A DNA stretch of 64,000 bases from Larix kaempferi (lineage: Eukaryota; Streptophyta; Pinopsida; Pinales; Pinaceae): positions 14,849,501 to 14,913,500 of the forward strand of contig BSBM01000440.1 in NCBI GenBank assembly GCA_027924585.1, read 5' to 3'. The translations under genes and the position numbers were made by a program. Numbering within the stretch: the stretch's first letter is position 1; each line of letters starts with the position of its first letter. Positions 35,335 to 46,799 of the stretch are shown one piece after another. The notes under the pieces are model-generated. The model did no database searches. It was not told where the DNA came from and saw nothing but the letters and a program-made list of their open reading frames with translations.

Positions 35335-35428
35335 GAGGGAGGCATTCTCTACCACTCCAAGCCGATCACAGAAGTACACAAACTCACTCTAGAAAGAGGC
35401 TTGTTGAGAATGTCGACAACCTGATCCT

Positions 35429-36796
35429 CTATAGGAATTGAATTGCTCCTCTCTGTACCATATCTCTAATGTAGTGGTACTTGATTTCCACATGCTTTGA
35501 CTTGTCATGAGATATAAGATTCACTGAAAGCTTTACACAACTTTGATTATCACAGTCAATCAAAGCCGACTCAAGCATCTGATCAAACAATCCTACAAGG
35601 AGTTTCCAAAGCCATACTGCTTCCTGAGTTGCAACACTCACTTCAATATATTCAACCTTAGTTGTACTCAGTGCTATTGAGGTCTGCTTCCTGTTGCACC
35701 AGAAAATCACGACAGAACCCAAACTGAAGCAACACCCGAAGGTACTCTTTCTATCCACAACACTCCTTGCCCAACTAGAATCCGAATAGCCTTGTAATCT
35801 CATATCACTACTGGAAGCATATCTCAGCCCATATCCCATAGTGCCACGCAAGTACCTCAGCACATGCTTTGCAACAACCCATTGTACCTGTCTTATCTCA
35901 CACATAAACTGATTGAGAACATTTACTGCAAAGCAGATATCTAGTCTAGAGTTAACCAAATACATCAATGAACCGATCAACTGTCTTTACATGGTGGGAT
36001 CTATCAAGTCTGAATCAAAAGCTGAGTCATTCAACTTCTTCAGGTTTGCCTCCATAGGTGTGGCCATGGACTTACAGTCCATCATCCCAAATCACCTCAA
36101 GATATCAATGGTATACTTCCCTTGACTCAAAAGATCTCATCATGTCTCTGCCACACCTCTAATCCCAAGAAGTAGTGCATCAAACCAAGGTCCTTCATCT
36201 CGAACTCAAAGACTAGCTTCTTCATGCACCACCCAATAAGTTTCTCATCTCCAGTGAGAAACAAGTCATCGACATAAAGCACTAGGATCAAGGGTTTTCC
36301 ATCCACAACCTTGTAGTAAAGGTTGAAGTCTGCCTCACTCTTGGTGAAGCCCAAGCTCATTAGATATCCATCAATCCTCGCATACCATGCACGTGGTGCC
36401 TGCTTCAGTAAGTACAGGGCCTTCTTCAGTCTGCACACATGGGACTCCTTCCCACGAGTCACAAAACCCTTTGGCTGCTTAATATAGACCTCATCCTCGA
36501 TCATACTATTGAGGAAGGTTGTCTTCACATCTATCTGATGTAACTTCCATCCCATAGTTGAAGCAAGAGCAATGATTGTCTTGATGGAAGTGTACCGAGC
36601 AACATGAGCAAATGTCTCATCATAATCAACTCCCTCTTTCTAAGAGAAACCTCTAGCCACAAATCTCGCTTTGTACTTCTCAATGCTCCTATTAGGTGCA
36701 TGCTTAATCTTGTAAATCCACTTGGAATTCACTATTGAATTCCCTTCAGGTCTTAGTACAACTTCCCATACATCATTCTTATGATGGATTTATATT
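35429..36796 (-). pseudogene. copia-1 reverse transcriptase / RNase H
   Basis: Reverse transcriptase (from about 36796 down) and RNase H (to 35429). RT signatures: HQIDVKTTFLNSMIEDEVYI, PKGFV, LKQAPRAWY, LYVDDLFLTGDE (catalytic YVDD intact) and MHYFLGLEV. RNase H part: GSLMYLVNSRLDICFAVN, GYSDSSWARSVVDRKSTFG, ALSTTKVEYIE (Ala to Val at the usual TEAEY site) and DKSKHVEIKYH. An in-frame stop lies just before KEGVDYDE (about 36640) and several shifts lie between 36127 and 35980. The N-terminal RT segment (DVWEVVLRPEG) has lost one base near 36782 and is separated from upstream pol by the MITE. Confidence 0.9.
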
Positions 36797-36804
36797 CTTC
36801 CATC

Positions 36805-37314
36805 CAATGTTATCAGAATCAGATCGATGATTGAACCGACATAGCCCAAAATGTGAATCGGACCGGAATTGGAAAAAAACGGTCGACCAAAAAACACATA
36901 AAATATTCCTATTTTGTAAAAAAAATATGTATTCATGTGCATACATATGAATCCAAACCATTAATACACAAACATGCAAAGTTTCTCATATATATAGCAA
37001 GTACGAGTGCAAATAACCAAAATAGCACCAAGTGCAATACATCTTTGAAGTTCTGAACCAAAATACATTAATAAAGAGGCTCTAAATGCCCCCTAGAGTC
37101 CAAAAAATAAGCAAAGTATGGACTGTCTGGTTCCGTACAAAACTAGTCCAAACCAACCGATTCACAGTCGGTTCGGTCGGTTCCATACGGAACCGGCCGG
37201 TTCATAACCGGTCCAAATCAATTTCCGGTTTAGGCACCTAACTTGACCGATTGGGCCTGTGAACCGGTCGAACCGAACGGTTTTACCGGTTTCGGTCCAG
37301 TTTCGATAACATTG
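36805..37314. mobile_element. 510-bp hAT-type MITE inside copia-1
   Basis: It begins CAATGTTATC (36805-36814) and ends GATAACATTG (37305-37314), perfect 10-bp terminal inverted repeats with partial similarity further in. It is flanked by CTTCCATC on both sides (36797-36804 and 37315-37322), a perfect 8-bp target duplication. Coding homology of copia-1 is continuous across it once it is removed, so its limits are independently confirmed. The inner right half is rich in ACCGGTT/CGGTTCGG words. No transposase frame. The 8-bp duplication and CA...TG termini fit hAT. Confidence 0.93.
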
Positions 37315-38657
37315 CTTCCATCATGGCATCTTTCCACACCTGCTGGTTGGCAGCCTCCTCATAGTTGGAAGTCTCAAAATCATTGATGTGGGGTATCAGT
37401 GCAACATATCTTGAAAATTTGTGAGGCCTCTTGCTCTCCCAGAAAGAACCACAGGGAGATGCAATTTTCTCTGCATCCTCCTGAGTCTGATGAGCCCAAA
37501 TAGGCCTCTTCCGGCCTATAGAAATATCTCTAGAAACATTTGTTAGCTCTATTGGATCAACATGATCAATCGAATCTACAGGATCGACTGGATCTACAAA
37601 CTCCCTCTGAACTGCTGAAGAGGGAGGTGGAGATGTTACTATCTCCTTTGGAGCTACTTGCTCCTCACTATCAATCTCCATAGGAAATTCTCTAGCTCTT
37701 TTGAAACTGCCTCCTCTTCAAAAGAGACATCCCTGTTGACCTCAATTAGTCTATGATCTGGAATGTAGATTTTGTAAGCCTTTGAAGACTCACTATATCC
37801 CACAAATGTACCCTTCTTGCCTGATGGTTCTAGCTTTGCCTCTTTTCCTTGGGCACATGAATGTATAGAAGAAATCCAAATATTCGCAAGTGTCCCAACT
37901 TATGGCTTCACACCTATGAAGGATTCTTTTGGAGTCATGTTCCTCAATATCTTATGAGGACCTCTATTATGGACATATATTGCAGTACTAGAAGCTTCTT
38001 CCCATAAGAAAATAGGCAGGTTCTAGTCATGAATCATAGCTTTGACTACCTCTACGATTGCCCTGTTCTTCCTCTCTGCAACTCCATTATGTTGAGGGTT
38101 GTAAGGAACAATATACTCCCTCTTAATTCCCGCTTCCTTACAGAAATCACTGAAGTGTAAGGAGGTGGTGACTCTCCTCCATTATTGGACATTAGAACCT
38201 TAATCCTTTTCTCGGATAGGTTCTCAACACGTGCCTTGAATTTCTTGAATTTATTCAGAACTTCTTCAGATTCCTTGGAATTCAAGAAGTAAATCCAATT
38301 CTTTTGGGAGTAGTCATCGATGAAGATCACATAATACCAAAATCCTCCCAAGGAGGCAACTGACATGGGTCCACATAAATCAAAATGTGCCAACTCCAAT
38401 ATTCCCTTGGACCTGTTGTCACTATTTTGAAAAGAAACCTTGGCATTCTTGCCAAGTGCACACCCACTGCAAATGCCATCATGCTCAACTTGGAGTCCGG
38501 GAAGGCCTGTAACCATCTTGCTTAAAGGTGGAAGAGCTCTATAGTGTAGGTGAGCAAGTCTTATGTGCCATAGTTCACTCAAACTGAGGGAATCATGAAA
38601 TAGAGCCCACACTGGTCGTATCATCAATATGTAAAAGCTTTCTTCACAGAACACCAA
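37315..38657 (-). pseudogene. copia-1 integrase and pol linker
   Basis: From 38657 down: the HHCC zinc-binding region ELWHIRLAHLHYRAL ... ICSGCALGK with all four ligands, first catalytic Asp in HFDLCGPMSV, then FIDDYSQKNWIYFL. The second catalytic Asp site reads SNNGGE where DNGGE is expected, so it is Asn. The frame is then disturbed, but the region near the third catalytic residue can be traced around 38050-38100. The linker 37681-37323 has an Asp-Pro-Val/Ile repeat and ends with WKDAMMEA at the MITE. Integrase would insert the cDNA; this copy is catalytically dead. Confidence 0.88.
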
Positions 38658-39083
38658 TCACACGAGTTGAATCAATAGTGGAGTTTTTGTGCCATGCAAG
38701 AACCTTTCCATCTAAGAAGGCAACTTTGTAACCCTTGTCTTCTAGAGCATAAATGGAGACAAGGTTTCTTTTCATTCCTGGTACATAAAGCACTTCACAC
38801 AAATGAAGGGAATCACCAGCGTCTAACTGGAAGGAAGTGGCCCCAGTTCCCTTCACAGTATATCTAGCATCATCTCCAAGTACAACTTGTAGGTGTGACT
38901 CTCTCTCATCTAGGTTTGAGAGGAACTCCTTATCACTTGTCATATGTTTAGAAACACCACTATCTAATAACCAAGTATTGCTATTAGTAGGAACAATACC
39001 TGAGAGAGCTGAGATGAAGAAGAACTCTTTTGCATTCCTTGAATTCTTTGGTGGAGTCTCTTCATCAACATCAACGGTAGAGG
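38644..39083 (-). pseudogene. copia-1 protease segment
   Basis: Contains NTWLLDSGVSKHMTSDKEFL, the copia protease active site (LDSG), and VLYVPGMKRNLVSI, the region leading into the pre-integrase domain. Upstream coding is cut by the LTR of copia-2 at 39084; the first 7 or so codons of the apparent frame starting at 39105 belong to that LTR. It overlaps the integrase frame by a few bases in another frame, so one shift separates them. Confidence 0.88.
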
Positions 39084-39979
39084 TGTAAATTTCCTTAAAA
39101 TCCACTCTAGAGTTAGAGTATGCCAGATTAATTTAACCCAATTGCTACTGTTAACCACACATGGATTTCTTCACTAATAAATGCAGCGGAAAATAAACAT
39201 TGAGAGAAAATACCAATCACACCAATAGAGACAACATAAATCTTTTTGGGTATAAAGCCCCGAACAAAACCCAAGATGGGAAAACCAGTGCAACAGTCTA
39301 AGATGAAATTTTATTATGAAGATATGAAGCAAATACAATCCAGAAAATCGATTTACCCAACCTGGCAAAATCGACCTCTGCGAATCACTGAGAAAACTAG
39401 AACCAAACTGTACGGCCCCTCTATGTAGGTGTACGACCCTCTGCGTCAGCTGTACGGAATCCGTACGGCTCTCACACATGTGGACTGTTGTACGATGGAC
39501 GTACGACCTGCTATTGTATGGTACAACCTCCTCCTTTGTTGATTCGTACGACCCCTCTCTCTGCCTGATCTTCCCATCGATTTGCTAGAAGGATGATCCT
39601 CCGTCTTCTCTGCAAAAGTCTCTCTCAAACTTGTCTTTCCGTCTCTGTCGGAATGTGTGTCCTCTCCACCAAATCAATCCTCCTTTTAATTCAATGGCCA
39701 AGCGAAAACCCTAACATCTCACTATACATCTATGGATGAGATCCTCCGGTGAGATCAATGGCCAAGATTAGATTAGCCATCACTTAAATATTTTTCACTT
39801 GCACTTTATAAAAAAAAAGTGTTCCATTAAGTCAATTAATAATTACATCACTTTAATATATTTTCCAAAGTTAGACTTAGGAAAAATACATTAAATATAT
39901 TTGGCTTCCTTATTTAAGTCTTCTGCATGTAAGGACACATGCAATGCAGGAAGACCTTCCTTGTTGTCACTTTCTAACA
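39084..39979 (-). repeat. 3' LTR of copia-2 (896 bp)
   Basis: Starts TGTTAGAAAG and ends TTTACA on the minus strand. It matches 51327-52036 closely over about 710 bp. The RNase H stop codon (TAG at 39974-39976) lies in the first bases of this LTR. Confidence 0.92.
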
Positions 39980-40465
39980 CTCCCTCTCAACGAGGAAGGG
40001 ATTCGGTAACAACCCCAACTTGTCTCTGAACTTTACAAACTTGAGTTTGCAAAGTGCCTTGGTGAATATGTTTGCCACCTTCTCATCTGTTTGAATGTAC
40101 TCCAACCGAATGGTTCCTCTTTGAACACAATCTCTAAGGGAGTGATACCGGATGTCAATGTGTTTACCTCTGTCATGGAACACTGGATTCTCAGAAAGGT
40201 TGATACCACTTTGATTATCACAGTGAACTATAGTATTCTCCAAATCACTCTTGAACAATCCTGAGAGTAACTTCCTCAGCCACATCCCCTCACATGTAGC
40301 CTTGCTGGCTTCCATGTACTCAGCCTTTGCTGAGCTCAATGCAACTGACTTCTGCTTCCTGCTGAACCAAGAGACAACCCCTGATCCAATGCTGAAGCAG
40401 CAACCCGAAGTACTCTTTCGATCCTCTACACATCCTTCCCAGTCAGCATTTGTGAAACCTGCCAA
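39974..40465 (-). pseudogene. copia-2 RNase H
   Basis: 163-codon frame: FTNADWEGCVEDRKSTSG (first acidic residue in the ADW motif), SWFSRKQKSVALSSAKAEYM, VHCDNQSGINLSENPVFH, and RGKHIDIRYHSLRDCVQRG. The tail DEKVANIFTKAL is the usual copia ending. This piece is intact but is separated from RT by stops and shifts at about 40470-40685. RNase H removes the RNA template during cDNA synthesis. Confidence 0.92.
39980..39988 (-). other. Polypurine tract of copia-2
   Basis: GAGAGGGAG on the minus strand, immediately before the LTR start TGTTAG. It is also coding (VEREC then stop). Confidence 0.85.
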
Positions 40466-40684
40466 CTAAATACTCCCACTGTGCTCATAAGCCAATCCAT
40501 ACTCCACTGTTCCTTTGATGTAGCAAAGTATGTGCTTCGCAGCTATCCAATGTACTCTTCGAGGGTTCACCATGAACTGACTGAAAGAGTTAACTGCAAA
40601 GCTAATGTCTAGTCGAGTGTTGACCAAATACATAAGCGACCTAATAAGCTACTTATACAATGTAGGATCAAACTCCTTTGATCC

Positions 40685-41527
40685 TTATATATCAATCGTC
40701 CTCCAGTTGGTAACTAGAGGTGTGGCCATAGATTTACAGTCCTCCATCCCAAATCTCTTCAAGATATCCACTGCATACTTTCCCTGTCCAATGAAGAAGC
40801 ACCCATCTCTCTGCCAAACCTCCAGACCTAGGAAGTAATGCATCAACCTAAGGTCTTTCATCTCAAACTCCATTGCAAGATTGGACTTGCAGTCCCTGAT
40901 CAGTCTCTCATCTCCTGTTAGAAAGAGATCATCCGCATATAGTACCAGTATGAGAGGTACCTCACCTGACAAGAAGTATAGGTTATGGTCTGCCTCACTC
41001 CGCTGGAAACCCATCTCTCGTAGATAGTTGTCAATCCTCAAGTACCATGCTCGAGGTGCCTGCTTGAGCCCATAAAGAGCTCTCTGCAACCCACACACAT
41101 GCGACTCTCTGCTCTCCACCTCAAACCCCTTTGGCTGCTCAACATATACCTCTTCCTCAATAACTCCATTGAGGAAGGCAGTCTTCACGTCCATCTGATG
41201 AACGCATCAACCCATCTCTGCTGCTAATGATAGGATAGTCCGAATAGAAGAATATCTGGCGACAGGGGCGGAGGTTTCCTCATAGTCAATACCTTCCTTC
41301 TGCGAATATCCCTTAGCCACGAAGCGTTCCTTGTAATTATCCACACTTCCGTCTGCTGCATGCTTTACCTTGTAGATCCATCTGGATTCCACCACCTTCT
41401 TATCTTCAGGCCTTAGCACAACCTCCCAGACCCGATTGTTCATGATTGAGTCAGTACTCCTCAACCATGGCCTCTTGCCACACATCATGTTGTGCAGCCT
41501 CCTCAAAACTAGAAGGTTCAGAGTCAA
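40685..41527 (-). pseudogene. copia-2 reverse transcriptase
   Basis: Two frames. The first (41527-41207): NRVWEVVLRPEDKKVVESRW, KERFVAKGYSQKEGIDYEET, then a stop. The second (41194-40685): MDVKTAFLNGVIEEEVYVEQ, LKQAPRAWYLRID, LYADDLFLTGDE (catalytic YADD, a normal copia variant) and MHYFLGLEVWQRDG. A stop near 41205 and a shift near 40690 break the protein. Confidence 0.92.
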
Positions 41528-42017
41528 TCAACTCTGTCATCAGTGCCATATAGCTTAGTCTATTTGGTGGTTTGCTCCGCCTCATGGAGCTTTGTGGAAG
41601 ACTCACCTGCTTGGAATCCTGAACAATGGTCCTATACCACCTAGGCCATGGCCTACTGTCTACCTGCTGCGGCTGCTAGATATACTCATCTTGTTGCTGC
41701 TCGTCTTCCACATCAATGATAGGGGGATCCTGTCCACCTGACTCCCTCTGACTACTAGAACCTGTGTTCTGTGTCTGTACCTGTAACTCCTCCAACTTGA
41801 CTCCCGAGTCCTCAACTGGCTGCTCCTGTGCTGGTAAGTCCATAGATCTTCTCAAGGCTCTGTCCTCATCAAACTAGACATCCCTGCTCACAATGATCCT
41901 TTTGCGAGTTGGGACATATACTTTATAAGCCTTGGAAGTATCACTATAACCAACTAGAAGCCCCTTCTCTCCAGAAGGAGTCAACTTCTTCCTAGTGTCA
42001 GCATGAATGTGACAATA

Positions 42018-42936
42018 TTAGATACTCTCAAATATGCGTAAGTGACTCACATCTGGTCTAGTACCTGTGAATACCTCCTCAGGTGTCTTCCTCCCCAATG
42101 CTGTGTGGGGACACCTGTTTTGGACATATACTGTAGTACAAAATGCCTCGACCCATAGGAATAATGGTAATCCCTGATCAAATAGCATGGCCTTGGCTGC
42201 ACTCACCAGTGTCCTGTTCTTCCTCTCTGCCACTCCATTCTGCTGCGGGGTGTGAGGAATAGTGTGTTCCTTCTTGATCCCCTCTGATACACAATACTCC
42301 ATGAACTCTCTGCCGGTGTACCCACCACCGTTGTCAGTCCTCAATATCCGAATCTTTCCTCCCTGTCTGGTTCTCCACGAGAGTCTTAACCTCTAAGAAA
42401 CGCTCGAAGACCTATGACTTGGCCTTCAGGAAATAGATCCAGGTTTTCCTGGAATAGTCATCAATGGAAGTGACACAATAACTGTAACCACTGAAAGAGT
42501 GGACACTCATCGGTCCACATACATCCGAATGCACCAAGTCTAAGGCCCCCTCAGACTTGTGCTCACTATGTGGGAAAGGTCTCATGATGTTTTTCCCCAA
42601 CGCATAACCCTTGCAGTGGTTGTGCTTCTCCTCCTGTATTGAAGGAACTTCGATAACTGCCTGTCTCAGATGTCTCAGTGCACCATGATGTAAGTGTGCC
42701 ATCCTCCTATGCCATAACTTACCATCACTACTACTTCTACTGACCAGAGCCTTTGCAGGATCAAACTGTAGTTTGTAAACCTTCCCACTCCGAACCCCAA
42801 TCATCCTGTCCAATCTCTGATCTGACCCATGTGGCCTGATATATACTTTCCTGTCCCGGAAATTCACTAGAAAACCCTTGTCTTCCAGTGTGGAAACTGA
42901 TATGAGATTCTTCATCATCACTGGGACATATAACAC
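42018..42936 (-). pseudogene. copia-2 integrase
   Basis: From 42936: pre-integrase HHCC region LWHRRMAHLHHGALRHL ... HNHCKGYALGK, in which the last Cys of the zinc site is replaced by Tyr. The catalytic triad is otherwise present: VHSDVCGPMSV, RTDNGGGYTG and NGVAERKNRT. A shift at about 42345-42411 separates the first Asp from the other two. It ends with RPDVSHLRIFES. Upstream, 42937-43110 carries the protease remnant. Confidence 0.9.
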
Positions 42937-43110
42937 ATTCTATGAAACGAAATAGTACCAACACCCTGCGCCTGATACCGTGCATCATCTCCTAACTCAA
43001 TATGGAGATTTAATCCACCCTCCTGCAAGCTCTTGAAGAACGATCTATGTCCTGTCATGTGACAAGATGCACCACTGTCCACATACTAGATGTTGTTGCC
43101 GATGGAGCTT
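42937..43110 (-). pseudogene. copia-2 protease remnant
   Basis: VDSGASCHMTG (active-site DSG) is readable at about 43055-43085 on the minus strand, just after a stop codon where Trp or another residue would be expected. It is followed by a damaged stretch leading to ELGDDARYQ. Confidence 0.75.
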
Positions 43111-43189
43111 TCCATGCAAGCTATCAAGCAAAAGTCCTTGTCTAAACTCTTGCTGAAGTCATCCACCTCTGCTGAACCTGTCATCTGTG

Positions 43190-43254
43190 TGTTTTTCTTC
43201 TTCTTTCTCTCTGGGCACTGGGAAGCAAAGTGTCCATGCTTGTGGCATATGAAG
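43190..43254 (-). pseudogene. copia-2 gag zinc knuckle, 3' fragment
   Basis: Encodes CHKHGHFASQCPERKKKK: the last three ligands of a CX2CX4HX4C zinc knuckle followed by a Lys run. The first Cys lies on the far side of copia-3 at about 50540-50555. The knuckle is therefore cut by the insertion, which duplicated TGAAG. Confidence 0.9.
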
Positions 43255-43858
43255 TGTTGAGATATTGTAACTTCAAAGAATATTATATTTGTACTTTATT
43301 ATTCCGGAGATGTTTCATTCCTCCGTGAAGATCTTATTGTATATCCGGAGATGTTTATTCCTCCATTGGAATGTGGTAACTCGGGTTATTATAATTCCCT
43401 AGTGGGGGTCGGCCCTATATGTGTTATGTGGGTCAAAGGGTTATTAGACCACCCTAGAGGGGTTGGCCTAGTCAGTTTTAGTGGGGTATTTAACCCATTG
43501 GTTAAATACGAGCCTACGTGTTCTTGTGTAAAAGACAAGTCGGAGTAGTGTATAAATAGAGGAGGTGTATTCCTCATTTGACGCACTCACTCACTTGAGA
43601 GAGGCGCACTTGTGGAGGAGAGGTCTGCTATGGTGGAGGAGGAGATCATGTCTTTGGTTTGCATCTTTGTATATTGTTGGTCATTTATATTGAGGAAGCT
43701 TTACTGGGTTTTCTACCCCATGAGGGTTTCCCAGGATAAATTTGTGTCTCTTGTGTTTATGTTGTGCTTGTTGTTTCTTCAGTGATCCTGTATATGCTAT
43801 TATTGAGAAATGGAATGTAATGCTGCTATTTTCTGTCTTAGCATATTAAATTTTAACA
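43255..43858 (+). repeat. 5' LTR of copia-3
   Basis: 604 bp, TG...CA ends, TATA box TATAAATAG at 43551-43559. Confidence 0.95.
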
Positions 43859-43870
43859 TGGTATCAGAGC
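43859..43870 (+). other. Primer-binding site of copia-3
   Basis: TGGTATCAGAGC directly after the LTR CA; complementary to the 3' end of initiator Met tRNA, the usual plant copia primer. Confidence 0.92.
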
Positions 43871-46799
43871 TAACCTGAAGGACGACAAGGTATGGCACTT
43901 ACGACACCTGCTTTACTTACGACAATTTGAAGGTTAGGGTTTTACATAGCAAAAACCAGTCATTGTGGCACTTTCGCTATAAATCCATTTCTGCGAAGGT
44001 TCAGGGTCTGAAAAGTTTACAGGTCGAAGATAACATCCCCAGGTACCTTGTGTCCAACGAGCACCCTCAGATTCGTTGTACTTTATGAGTTATGATCAGT
44101 ACAAGTTAGGGTTTCTGCCTCTTCCAGATCTCAGTCAAAATCAGGTGACCTTGGCAAAAAGGTCATAACTTGGGCTAGGAAGCTCCAAATGAAATTTCGT
44201 AAAAAGTGACAGGTAGTACACAGACTGTACTATCTCAGGAAACGTTTTCAGAGGCCAAAGGTGAACCAGTGACACGTGGCACGCCGTACAAGTTCGCTCT
44301 CCTGTTTTATCCCATAAACAGGTCACGTTGCGACACTTGGCATAACTCTCTCTCAGAGAGTCCAATTGAGGTCAGACCTGTCAGGATAGAAAGATAACAG
44401 GGCGAGCTATTTCAGGAAAAGTTTTCAGAGGCCGAAGTTCAAACTGTGACACGTGGCACTCCGTACAAGTTCGCTCTCCTGTTTTATCCCATAAACAGGT
44501 CACGTTACGACACTTGGCATAACTCTCTCTCAGAAAATCCAATTGAGGTCAGACCTGTCAAGATGGAAAGATGACAGGTCAGGCTACTGCAGAAAAATTT
44601 TTCAGACCCTGTGGAGCAAAAATTTGAGTTATAGCAGAAACAATCAGGTGCATATTTCTGTCAAAACATAATTATTTTTGGAGCACCTTTATTCATGACT
44701 TCCGAAATTTAGGGTTTCGGAGAAAGTTAGAATTTTTGGAATCGGAGTCCACGGCTGAATGCTACTCAGGAAAATTGAAATTTAGAGACCAAGATCGAAT
44801 TTTTTGGTTGGGTAGAAGACCGGGCTTGATCAAACCCTAGTTCGGGTTCCTGTCCAGAAGATCCAGAAGTTTCGAAGGCAATTTTGAGGGGTCAAATTTT
44901 GGAGATTTCAAAATTGAAGAATGCTAGGTTGATCAGCTCAGCAAGACACATTCTTCCATCCATTCAGAAGTGTGAAAGTCAAATATTGAATTTTTAGGGT
45001 TTCTCTAGCAAACCCTAATCAAGCTCTAGATCAAGTTTCAGGGGGAGTTGAGGCTAAGGCCTTACATAAGAAGACTACAAGAAGTCTCGACAGGTATGAC
45101 TTAAGAAGGTTCAGGTATGTCTTGAAATCTGATTCTTGATTAAGTTCATAATGTGTTTGTCTTCATATTATTTAGTACAATCTTGATCAATGTTAGAATT
45201 GTCTTATCACTCTAGTAGCAGTATGAATGCATGTGAATAATCGAAGACATTCATTGATTAGGGCTATATGATTGTACTAATGCATTATGGTGTTGTGTGA
45301 GGTTGATGTTGTCTGCTAACAAGATACAGGTACATCACAAAAGACAAATCAAGTTCCATGACCATGACATCATGAAGACAAAGACTCATCCATAATCTTT
45401 GTTTTACTTACGAGGTATGTATGACTTTGTTATATTATACTTAACCTATGAGACATGCAGGTTCTAGCTCAGGATCTCTAAATCATTGAAGAGATTGTTT
45501 AGGTATGTTGTACATAACTAAGCAGGTATACTAATCTAGGTATGTTTTCCTATGTCATGTTAGAATCTTACCTTGTGTTAGGATTCCTTATGTAAGTATA
45601 CTTGGTATGATTGGTTATGCTTATTCATAAAGTTAGTAATCAAGGGTTTATGCATATTATGTCTCTTATCTTGGTTGATGATTTAACTAACTAGATCAAA
45701 CAAGAATATGCATGAGTAAAAGAAGACTTCCTTGAAACCCTGAATACTAATGATCATGACTGTACATATTCAAGATTATTTAGAATTAGAATGTTTTGAT
45801 AATATTGAGAATATACTAATGAATGTATGTTTGTGTATGAGATCATAAGGATGACACTAGTGTACACTTGAGCATGCACAGTGGTACAGAATGAATAGAA
45901 GTTCAGAAGACATACAGAAGATCAAGCGGGAGGCAACCACACAAACATAAAAGATAAGTATTTGAGTTGTTATTAGAAATAGTAAATGATATTGCTTCTA
46001 TGCATATTTGTATTCCTAGTGTAAACATTCATAAAGCATTGAACAGTATACTGCTAATATGCATATGATTGGTAAGTTGGACAAACATTCCATTGTTGCT
46101 TGTCTAGAATGAAACGTCTTTGCTGACATGCTGAGAGCTGTGCACACTCTTGATAGTATGTTTTGGTAGAGATGGAAGGCATCTAGATAGCCATTGTATG
46201 CATACAGGATATGGGAAAGTGTTGTGCCAAAGTATTGGTCAAAATAGTTGCATAACTATGTAAATGATATCTGTATGCATAATAGGTTATCATGTCAATA
46301 TGATTTGATGATTATGAAGTATTATTAATCATGTACTTAATTTTGATTTGTAGGAAAGATCATTATGAATGATGAACTCTAAACAAACGATGGATGTTCA
46401 ACAAAATATTTACAAATCAAACACAGCATAGAAAGCTTGTGGTTAAGAGATTCTCTTAGAAAGAGGAAGAGAATCATGATGAGATGTTTTGCTCCAAGGG
46501 ACTAGATAAGACCATTCTCTTAATGATGTAATTAAAGAAGAAGTGTGAATCAGGTTCTGTATGGGTACCCAGGATCAGTAGTCAATTGATGAGCTTAATG
46601 ATCATCATGGGTGATGTGGATCTCAACCTTTGCTACAAGGTTGAATATGGCTTCTATACACATATGACATGGATGCAAGAAGGAACTCATTACATAGTTC
46701 GAATGATTTTGAGGCTCATATTAGTAGACCCATTTGACGAGAGATGGCACAGATAGATATGCAGAAGATCACTCAATGCAGAGTGTGAATAATGGACAA
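43871..46799 (+). other. copia-3 leader, no recognisable coding
   Basis: About 2.9 kb where gag to integrase would be expected; no domain is recognisable. It contains a 177-bp tandem duplication (units near 44244 and 44421 share CGTACAAGTTCGCTCTCCTG and following sequence). Between 45090 and 45560 there are several AGGTATG/GGTATGT words resembling 5' splice sites. Confidence 0.6.
44206..44585 (+). repeat. 177-bp tandem duplication in copia-3 leader
   Basis: Two units aligned from GTTTTCAGAGGCC (44244 and 44421) through AGGTCAGACCTGTCA, with scattered substitutions. Confidence 0.85.

Larger units (their letters stand above)
34190..39083 (-). mobile_element. copia-1: Ty1/copia element, 5' part missing
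   Basis: A minus-strand element with, from left to right: 3' LTR (about 34190-34756), polypurine tract, tandem array, RNase H, RT (with an inserted MITE), integrase and protease. It is interrupted at 39083 by copia-2. Its gag and 5' LTR should lie right of copia-2 but are not found in the window; the right end of copia-2 is itself cut at 52036. The domain order protease-integrase-RT-RNase H is the copia order. All coding parts contain stops or shifts. Confidence 0.85.
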
